Below, piece after piece: positions 6,270 to 12,312 of a stretch of 30,694 nucleotides of DNA. This stretch comes from a virus: the IMG/VR virus record IMGVR_UViG_3300046683_000196, positions 1 through 30,694 of that record; one strand, given 5' to 3'. The translations under genes were made by a program, and so were the position numbers. Below the pieces are notes generated by a model. The model made no database searches and was not told the DNA's origin. It saw only the letters and a program-made list of their open reading frames with translations. The first letter of the stretch is position 1. The number at the start of each line of letters is the position of its first letter.

Positions 6270-8126
6270 CTAGAGCGCCTGCAAAACCGTGACGAAGTGA
6301 TCTAGGCCTATTTCCGAAAGAGCCGCGCCGCAGGGCACGCGGACTTCCGCCCGAAACGCGCCGGTCAAGGCCGTGCCGATTGAGACATGCGCCATGATTG
6401 TCCCCAAGGCCTGTTCCAGATAGTTCGCCATGCGCTTGACGGTTTGCGGGCCATAGTCGCAAGCCCCGTCGGTCACCACGAAAAGCACGCGGCGTTTTTG
6501 CGGCGCGCGTTTGGCTTGATTGACCGCAGCGCGGGCCATGTGCGCGCTCAAAGGCGTACCGCCGCTTGCGGCGTTTTGCAGCGCGCCGAATTCGGCCGGG
6601 TTAGGCGTGCGCTTCGAGGCCAGCGCGCCAGCGCGGATGAAGCCCTGCGAGTTGAACACTTCGACCGTACAGGATGCGCCGACACTTGCCGCCGCCTGCG
6701 ACACAACGAGACCAACTTCGAGCGCGCTTATCATGTTCGCGCCAGCCATTGAGCCGGACGCATCCAACAAGATGCAAACGTCCGTGTCAAAACCTTCCGA
6801 AATATCGCGGCGCTCGAAGACGTTTGTCGCGCCCGCGCTGGCCCTCGCTAATGCGCTGCGGTCCAATCGGCCTGCCTTGCGGCCGCCTTCACGGTCGTCG
6901 GTCTCGTTTGCGCGCAGGGCCCTCGCCAATAGCGCGCGCTGGCGTGAAGCATTGGCTGCGCTGGCCTTCAAGCGCAAACCGTTCGCGCCCATGCGGGGGT
7001 TAGGCCCGTTGCGTGGTTCCGATTGAATGACCTTGTCGCGCAGAATATCAATCACGGTTCTTTCCGCGTTCGCCCCTTGGCTTGGTTCCATGGCCTCGCC
7101 AGCGGGTGCCAGATCATGTTCCGCCAGATCATTTTCGTCATCAATGGGTGTTTCGTCATCATCGGTCGCGCCCGTGCCGTGGCCGGTACCGCCTTTGCCA
7201 GCATTGGTATCGCCCTCGCTGTCAGAGGCCTCGCCCGTGCGTTCTTTTTCGCTGGCCTCGCCAGCCTCGCCTTCGTCTTCGCCCTCGCCAGCGGCCTCGC
7301 CAGCCTCGCCAGCGGCCTTTCCAGCCTTGCTCTCGTCTTCGCTATTGGTCTCGCCCTCGCCCTCGCCAGCCTCGCCTTCGCTTTCGCCAGCCTCGCCAGC
7401 CTCGCCAGCCTCGCCAGCCTCGCCAGCCTTGCCTTGCTCGCCCATGTCTGGCGTGTTGCCGGTCTGCGGTGTCTTGAGCGCCGTCATGATGCGCTCCGCC
7501 AACGCGACGCAATCGGATGTTGACTGACAGGCCGCCAGCGCAGGCATGGCCCAGCCCATGACGGTTTCAACCGTCGAACCGGGCTTGATTTGCGACTTGA
7601 TCCAATCCAGATCGGTTTGCTCAATGGCATAACCATTTGCTGCGCGGCCCAGCACGCAAACCGTCCAACCGAATTCGGAGCGCGCATTGGGTTTCCAACC
7701 GTTGGTACGGGCCTCGATCACCTTGCGGGAGATTAGGCGCGAAAGCACACGGCGCGCATTGGGCACGATACCAGACGCAATGACGGCCTTTTCCATGCGA
7801 ACATCTTCAAGCGCGTTGACCATGCGCGACACGCCTAGCCGCACCGCATGGTTCCAAGCGCTCTTGCTGGTATGTGTCGGATGGCCCAATTCATGCAAAA
7901 CGTAGGCAATCCAATCCTCGAATTCCTCTTGCGCCATGCGCGAAGTTGCGGCGCGAACTGGCATGGTAATTTTCACTTCCCATGTGTCCCAAGTGACTGA
8001 GGCCGTTTGCGCGTAGGCATCGCACACCAAGCGCACGGGCGCGTTTTCATTCGGGCGCAAAGTCTTGATGTAGTCGTTCGCGATACTCTCTAGCGCAGAG
8101 AGTGCTTCCGGGTAAGTATAAGACAT
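6270..8126 (-). CDS. cobT: CobT-like VWA-domain protein with HExxH motif
   Basis: This 618-residue protein resembles the CobT subunit of cobaltochelatase and other VWA partners of MoxR-type ATPases. The N-terminal domain contains HELGH (H78-E79-L80-G81-H82) and then NALEDVRME (E107, D108), the putative zinc-metallopeptidase-like signature seen in VWA-associated domains. Residues about 228-350 are a low-complexity acidic linker dominated by GEA repeats. From about 448 a von Willebrand A domain follows, with the MIDAS motif LLDASGSM (D455, S457, S459) and a later VVTDG strand. TAAGGA lies eight bases before the ATG at 8126. It would bind its metal-dependent partner and be remodelled by the ATPase encoded just upstream. 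A CobN-type chelatase subunit is absent here, so true cobalt insertion is unproven. Confidence 0.8.
   Translation of the reverse strand: MSYTYPEALSALESIANDYIKTLRPNENAPVRLVCDAYAQTASVTWDTWEVKITMPVRAATSRMAQEEFEDWIAYVLHELGHPTHTSKSAWNHAVRLGVSRMVNALEDVRMEKAVIASGIVPNARRVLSRLISRKVIEARTNGWKPNARSEFGWTVCVLGRAANGYAIEQTDLDWIKSQIKPGSTVETVMGWAMPALAACQSTSDCVALAERIMTALKTPQTGNTPDMGEQGKAGEAGEAGEAGEAGESEGEAGEGEGETNSEDESKAGKAAGEAGEAAGEGEDEGEAGEASEKERTGEASDSEGDTNAGKGGTGHGTGATDDDETPIDDENDLAEHDLAPAGEAMEPSQGANAERTVIDILRDKVIQSEPRNGPNPRMGANGLRLKASAANASRQRALLARALRANETDDREGGRKAGRLDRSALARASAGATNVFERRDISEGFDTDVCILLDASGSMAGANMISALEVGLVVSQAAASVGASCTVEVFNSQGFIRAGALASKRTPNPAEFGALQNAASGGTPLSAHMARAAVNQAKRAPQKRRVLFVVTDGACDYGPQTVKRMANYLEQALGTIMAHVSIGTALTGAFRAEVRVPCGAALSEIGLDHFVTVLQAL
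7385..7429. repeat. 9-bp tandem repeat coding for the GEA linker
   Basis: Five exact copies of CGCCAGCCT stand head to tail and encode repeated Gly-Glu-Ala on the minus strand in the acidic linker of the CobT-like protein. Degenerate copies continue on both sides. Because the unit is a multiple of three, slippage would change linker length without breaking the frame. Confidence 0.85.
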
Positions 8127-8149
8127 TGTTTTTCCTTAGGTTTAGCGTG

Positions 8150-8191
8150 AAAAAGGCCTCGTTTTTCCCGCTTTTGCGGTAAAACGAGGCC
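8150..8191 (-). terminator. Intrinsic terminator after the CobS-like gene
   Basis: On the minus strand GGCCTCGTTTT (complement of 8181-8191) and AAAACGAGGCC (complement of 8155-8165) form an 11-bp stem, with an inner CCGC/GCGG hairpin in the loop, followed by TTTTT (8150-8154). A third copy of the arm at 8188-8198 can instead pair with 8181-8191 as the short palindrome AAAACGAGGCCTCGTTTT, so two alternative folds exist. The terminator separates the CobS-like gene from the CobT-like gene. Confidence 0.7.
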
Positions 8192-8193
8192 TC

Positions 8194-8222
8194 GTTTTAA
8201 CGGTCTAGGGGTTGACTGTCAA
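8194..8222 (-). promoter_or_regulatory. Promoter of the CobT-like gene within a palindrome
   Basis: Minus-strand TTGACA (complement of 8217-8222), a 17-base spacer and TAAAAC (complement of 8194-8199) fit a sigma70 promoter. Transcription would start near 8187, inside the first arm of the terminator, so transcripts from here would carry an incomplete terminator stem and escape it, while read-through from the CobS-like gene would be stopped. The -35 again lies in AGGGGTTGACA. Confidence 0.5.
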
Positions 8223-8229
8223 CCCCTAG
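8205..8229. promoter_or_regulatory. 25-bp palindrome, likely operator
   Basis: Arms CTAGGGGTTGAC (8205-8216) and GTCAACCCCTAG (8218-8229) are perfect inverted repeats around a single central T. The element covers the stop codon of the CobS-like gene and the -35 of the proposed CobT promoter. Perfect 12-bp symmetry suggests a dimeric regulator binding site. Half-sites of the same type occur at 1295-1305 and 9786-9796. Confidence 0.65.
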
Positions 8230-9704
8230 TATTGGGTGTCGGCAAAGGCATTGGACGCGGCGCTATTCGAGGGTGTCGCCGGTACCGGCTTGTTGTGCAT
8301 CAAGGCCTCGAAGGCCTCTGACCATGCGAGATCGCAAAGGCCTTCAATCGTGGCCTTTTCGGTTGCAGGCATGCGGCTTGAAATGGTGGTTTCAAAGGCC
8401 TCTTTCGCGTCGAAACCGTCCTGTATGCACTGGACGAAGCCAACCATTTGCCGCAGCGAGATCACAACCCCTGCCAGCGTCGGTTGCCTGCGGCATTGCG
8501 CGACAAAATCCGCCAAGTGCTTCGCGGCAGGCAACGGGCAGGCCGTGTGATTTGCCAAGGCTTCCGCTTCCCGTTGCGGGCTTAGGTAGTCCACATGGAT
8601 CATGCGTTTAAACCGCGTCACCAAGGCCGCGTTGGAGATATTGGTGCCAGCATAGAGGCCGCCTTCATCGCCCGCGCCCGTGGTGTTATCGGCGACGCAG
8701 AAGACGACACCATCCGCAGCGCGAACAACCTCGCCCGTCGGCAGGGTTAGCGAACGGTGATCGTCCGCGACTAGCTGCACAATGGCTTGCACGCCTGCGG
8801 GCGCGAACGTGAGTTCATCAATCAAGATGACCATGCCGGGTTGGCGCATCGCCTTGACCAAAGCACCATCTTCCCAAACCGTAGCGCCAGCGCGCAGGCC
8901 CGGGCCTCCCACAAGGGTTTCAACGTCGGTCTGGCGTGTCATGCCGATCTTCGTGAAGGGCCTCCCCAGCATCGCGCAGGCCTGCTCTGGCATGGTGCTT
9001 TTTCCCGTGCCAGCGGGGCCCGTTAGCCAGACGTTTGTTCCGCGCTCGAAGGCCGTCATGAGAAGCGCCATCTGGCTGCGCTCAATGACATAGAACGGAT
9101 CAGGGGCAGGCGAGGCCGTGCCTGTCCAAAGGGTCAAAGGCGTGTCAAGATAGGCGTCTTTTCTTTTTGAGCCCAGCACCGTGCGAACGGACACGCGCTT
9201 GTCGCGCCGCGCTTTCGGTGCCGTGGCAATGCGCGGGCCCTCGCCGGGCGCAACTTCCACAATGCGCTCAACTTCCACAATGCGCTCAACTTCGATTGGC
9301 CCTCGATTGGCTGCGGCAATGACGGGCGCAAGCGCGCCCGCAATTTCCTTGCGCACCAATGGCGAAAGCAATTGGTCAACCGTGCCCAAGATATTGTCCA
9401 ACTCGAAACCGCCAGCATTGGGCGCAGGGGTTGCAGGTGTTTCGTCAATCATGGTGTCGTCATCTTCCATTAGGGTTTCGGGTGCGTCTGCTTGCGCGCC
9501 CTGCGGTGACAGGTTTAGGATAGCGTTGATTTTGGTTATCAAGTCAGAGTAGCGCAGCGCAAACTCGATCAGGTCCGCGTTCTTTGCGCTGGCGCTAATC
9601 AGGCCTTTTTCGACTAGGAAAGCAGGCCAATCACTATGCGCTTTGACGATTGAGCGTACTTGACCACGGCAGGCCGTCGGAATTTGGGTATTTTGGGTAA
9701 GCAT
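8226..9704 (-). CDS. cobS: CobS-like MoxR-family AAA+ ATPase
   Basis: This 492-residue protein is an AAA+ ATPase of the MoxR/AAA_5 group to which CobS belongs. The N-terminal 200 residues hold a predicted helical region, an acidic spacer and a doubled VERIVE segment (encoded by an 18-bp direct repeat). The ATPase core has Walker A GPAGTGKST (K235), Walker B VILIDEL (D296-E297), a sensor-type asparagine in CVADNTTGAGD, and a likely arginine finger in ALVTRFKR. Such ATPases form hexameric rings that remodel a VWA partner; the partner is the next gene. The start at 9704 is preceded by TAAGGA, within a leader CCTAAGGAAAA shared with the CobT-like gene. Magnesium/cobalt chelatase motor or a chaperone for virion or host proteins are both possible. 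Confidence 0.88.
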   Translation of the reverse strand: MLTQNTQIPTACRGQVRSIVKAHSDWPAFLVEKGLISASAKNADLIEFALRYSDLITKINAILNLSPQGAQADAPETLMEDDDTMIDETPATPAPNAGGFELDNILGTVDQLLSPLVRKEIAGALAPVIAAANRGPIEVERIVEVERIVEVAPGEGPRIATAPKARRDKRVSVRTVLGSKRKDAYLDTPLTLWTGTASPAPDPFYVIERSQMALLMTAFERGTNVWLTGPAGTGKSTMPEQACAMLGRPFTKIGMTRQTDVETLVGGPGLRAGATVWEDGALVKAMRQPGMVILIDELTFAPAGVQAIVQLVADDHRSLTLPTGEVVRAADGVVFCVADNTTGAGDEGGLYAGTNISNAALVTRFKRMIHVDYLSPQREAEALANHTACPLPAAKHLADFVAQCRRQPTLAGVVISLRQMVGFVQCIQDGFDAKEAFETTISSRMPATEKATIEGLCDLAWSEAFEALMHNKPVPATPSNSAASNAFADTQY

Positions 9705-9953
9705 TTGATTTTCCTTAGGTTTTTGTTAAACGGGCTCAAGGCCCTTTGCGGGCCCTATGAATATGAAGCACGGAAAGGGTTTAGGTGTCAACCCCTCTAG
9801 GATTGATTGCAAGGCCCGCTGAGGGCCCTTTCGCGGGCCCGCTATCGGAGATGGGTTTAGGTGAAATAACGCATGGGCGGCGTTTTCGCGTTTTGTTCTC
9901 ACGGGAAAAGGGGCTGAAATACAACTCCCAGTAAAATCGAAGGCGAGGGATAC
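9705..9953. promoter_or_regulatory. Divergent control region between CobS-like and terminase genes
   Basis: This 249-bp gap has no gene. On the minus strand AGGGGTTGACA (complement of 9786-9796) supplies a perfect -35 for the CobS-like gene; no strong -10 stands at 17 bases, the best being CATATT at 20. GGGTTTAGGTG occurs twice (9777-9787, 9853-9863). GGGCCC occurs at 9750, 9823 and 9835, giving GC-rich stems. A rightward promoter for the terminase is expected here but I cannot point to a convincing one. Confidence 0.5.
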
Positions 9954-10871
9954 ATGGCGAGAGGTTTAATCGCGAGAGGCATGCGAAACGGAACGCAGCG
10001 CGGCGTTGTCTTGTATGGCGTTGAATTGCGAGACGCCAAAGAGGAAGTCTTTGTTCGCATGGTCTGCGACGGCCTTGCTTTGGGTATTGCGTTCGCAAGG
10101 GCTGGTTTTTCGAGCAAGGCAAAAGACGCGGCCGCAAACCTTTTCAATCTGCCAAGAGTTCAAGAGAGGGCGAGGGCGATACTTGAGGCCAGACGGTCAA
10201 CCGGCGTGGTGACCCTGCCTCAAGTCACCGACATGCTCCAAAGGGTTTTCGCAGGGGCTCACAGCGAGGGCGAGTATAGCGCCGCGCACAATGCGGCCTT
10301 CAGTCTGGCGAGGCTCTATGGCCACGTTACGGACAAGGCCACCTTGGAAGTTATCCGCAGGCCCTCGCGTGATCCCGACGCGCCTTCAGAGCAAGCCCTG
10401 AGCGCATGGGTTGAGGCCCTGCCAGCCCTTCCGGGCCCGGGCCCGGGCCTTGAGGGCGAGGCCTCAGGACAGGCCACGTTCCTGCGCCTCGCCGACGCGC
10501 CCGCAACTCTATTGGGCCCTCAAACCCCGGGCCCCGAGCCCTCAAACCTAAATGAAAACAATAGCTTACCAAGCCCTGAACCACCATTGCATCAAGCCCA
10601 ATCCGCAGGGCCCGGGCCCTCGGGCCCTGAATTGTTCAATGAAATCAATTGGTTACGAGGGCCCGAGCCTTGGGTGGCGGGGCGACCCGAAAACGGGGCC
10701 CCAGCTCGGCCGGTAACCGGGACCCCTATCAGTGGCGCGCACGCCGCCCCATTAAGCGAAGGGGTTGCACCCCCCACCCCCTCAAAGAAAGAGGGGTTGA
10801 TTGGCAATGAGGGTACCAGTACCAATACGGGGGAAAGCGAATGGCCTAGCGCGGAGGAGCTTTTCGGATGA
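9954..10871 (+). CDS. terS: Probable terminase small subunit with long Pro/Gly-rich tail
   Basis: The 305-residue product has an N-terminal helical region, FVRMVCDGLALGIAFARAGF followed by SSKAKDAAANLFNLPRVQERARAIL, that matches the helix-turn-helix layout of small terminase subunits, which recognise phage DNA and regulate the large subunit. A conserved-looking second helical part (QVTDMLQRVFAGAHSEGEYS, then AAHNAAFSLARLYG) follows. From about residue 155 the protein becomes a low-complexity Pro/Gly/Ala tail ending WPSAEELFG, making it longer than the usual 130-200 residues. GAGGG precedes the ATG by four bases. Its stop overlaps the large terminase start (ATGA), strong support for the assignment. 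The tail coding region carries nine GGGCCC palindromes. Confidence 0.72.
   Translation: MARGLIARGMRNGTQRGVVLYGVELRDAKEEVFVRMVCDGLALGIAFARAGFSSKAKDAAANLFNLPRVQERARAILEARRSTGVVTLPQVTDMLQRVFAGAHSEGEYSAAHNAAFSLARLYGHVTDKATLEVIRRPSRDPDAPSEQALSAWVEALPALPGPGPGLEGEASGQATFLRLADAPATLLGPQTPGPEPSNLNENNSLPSPEPPLHQAQSAGPGPSGPELFNEINWLRGPEPWVAGRPENGAPARPVTGTPISGAHAAPLSEGVAPPTPSKKEGLIGNEGTSTNTGESEWPSAEELFG
10433..10701. repeat. Cluster of nine GGGCCC palindromes inside terS
   Basis: GGGCCC occurs at 10433, 10439, 10514, 10529, 10608, 10614, 10622, 10659 and 10696, where well under one is expected in 269 bp. They encode mostly Gly-Pro, Pro-Gly and neighbouring residues of the small terminase tail. Packaging start sites often lie in or near small terminase genes, so a role in packaging recognition is possible; codon-level low complexity is the simpler explanation. 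Confidence 0.6.
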
Positions 10872-12286
10872 AGATCATCACGGGGTTCAAGCCCCAGCCC
10901 GGGCCCCAGCACCATTTCCTGACGTGCCCTGCCGATATTGTGGTTTACGGCGGTGCCCGGGGCGGCGGGAAATCTTTCGCGAGCCTTGGCGAATTTTGGT
11001 GCCATAGCGAGGACTGGGGTCCCGCCGCAAAGGGCTTGATGCTGCGCCGCTCTCGCGAGGATCTAAAAGACACCATAGATGTCGCCCGTCAGATGTACGG
11101 GGATGCCGCCGAGTGGAAAGACAAGGAGAAGCAGTTTCGTTTCCGCAATGGTGCCGTTTTTCACATGGCCTATCTGGAGAGCGATGCCGATGCGATGAAC
11201 TATCAGGGCTGGTCCCTGACGCGCGTCTATGTGGAAGAACTGACACAGTACGCCAGTTCTGCGGGTATCTTCAGGCTGTTCGCCACTTTGAGGACCACGT
11301 CGGGGGCCCGCTGCCAGTTCCGCGCGACGTGCAACCCCGGCGGCCCGGGCCATCACTGGGTAAAATCATGGGTGATCGACAACGGCGCGTATAAGCCAGT
11401 CAAGGACAGCGAGACAGGCCTGATCCGCATCTTCATCCCCGCGAAGATTTCGGATAATCCGCAGCTTCTCAACAACGATCCCGGCTACATCAACCGCCTG
11501 CGGGCCTCCGGCAGCGCCGCACTCGTTCGTGCTTGGCTGGAAGGCGACTGGAACGTGATCGAGGGCGCGTTCTTCCCCGAGTTCGATCCCGCCCGTCATG
11601 TGATAACTCCCCCGCGCATGCCGCTGCACTGGACGCGATTTAGGTCCATGGACTGGGGATCGGCAAGCCCGTTCTCTCTCGGCTGGTGGATCGTGGCGCA
11701 GGAGGACTTCATCCATGACAAGCGACGCATCCCCAAGAACGCCATCATCCGTTATCGCGAGTGGTACGGAGCCTCCGGACCCAACAAGGGCCTCAAGCTG
11801 CCCGCCGATGCCGTCGCCAAGGAAGTCGTCCGGCGCGAAACAGATGGCAAAGGCTTCAGGGAGCCCATTGCGTACGGTATCTTGGACCCCTCGGCATTTC
11901 AAGTTGTGTCAGGCCCGTCGATTGGTGAGACGTTTGCGCGGCATGGCGTTTATTTCAGGCGTGCCGATAATTCTCGTGTTTCGACCCCAAAACGAATGGG
12001 TGGTTGGGATCAGGTTCGTTGGCGGCTCCGTGGTGATGACGACGGCGACCCGATGATCTTCTTCGTCGATCATTGCAAGGACGCCATCCGCACGCTCCCC
12101 ATGCAGCAGCACGACGAGAACCGCATGGAGGACCTCGACACCGAGGGCGAGGACCACGCCGTCGATGATATTCGCTACGCCTGCATGTCGAGGCCCTTCG
12201 GGGCCCGCGTCGAGGCGGACGAGGATCTCAACCCGCTTCTTGTGCGAAACGCTTTCAAGCTCGACGAACTGTCCGAACGGGTGTAG
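10868..12286 (+). CDS. terL: Terminase large subunit (packaging ATPase-nuclease)
   Basis: This 472-residue protein is the motor that cuts and pumps phage DNA into the prohead. The ATPase domain has Walker A GGARGGGKS (K35), Walker B RVYVEEL (E123-E124) and the coupling motif CNPGGPGHHWV. The C-terminal RNase H-like nuclease shows its three acidic positions: SMDWGSAS (D262), LDPSAF (D340) and HAVDDIRYA (D433-D434). Length and motif order match complete large terminases. The start at 10868 has GGAGGAG eight bases upstream and overlaps the preceding stop, so the two subunits are translationally coupled. It docks on the portal encoded next. Confidence 0.96.
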   Translation: MKIITGFKPQPGPQHHFLTCPADIVVYGGARGGGKSFASLGEFWCHSEDWGPAAKGLMLRRSREDLKDTIDVARQMYGDAAEWKDKEKQFRFRNGAVFHMAYLESDADAMNYQGWSLTRVYVEELTQYASSAGIFRLFATLRTTSGARCQFRATCNPGGPGHHWVKSWVIDNGAYKPVKDSETGLIRIFIPAKISDNPQLLNNDPGYINRLRASGSAALVRAWLEGDWNVIEGAFFPEFDPARHVITPPRMPLHWTRFRSMDWGSASPFSLGWWIVAQEDFIHDKRRIPKNAIIRYREWYGASGPNKGLKLPADAVAKEVVRRETDGKGFREPIAYGILDPSAFQVVSGPSIGETFARHGVYFRRADNSRVSTPKRMGGWDQVRWRLRGDDDGDPMIFFVDHCKDAIRTLPMQQHDENRMEDLDTEGEDHAVDDIRYACMSRPFGARVEADEDLNPLLVRNAFKLDELSERV

Positions 12287-12312
12287 TCCGGACGTCAACC
12301 GGGGAAACACGA

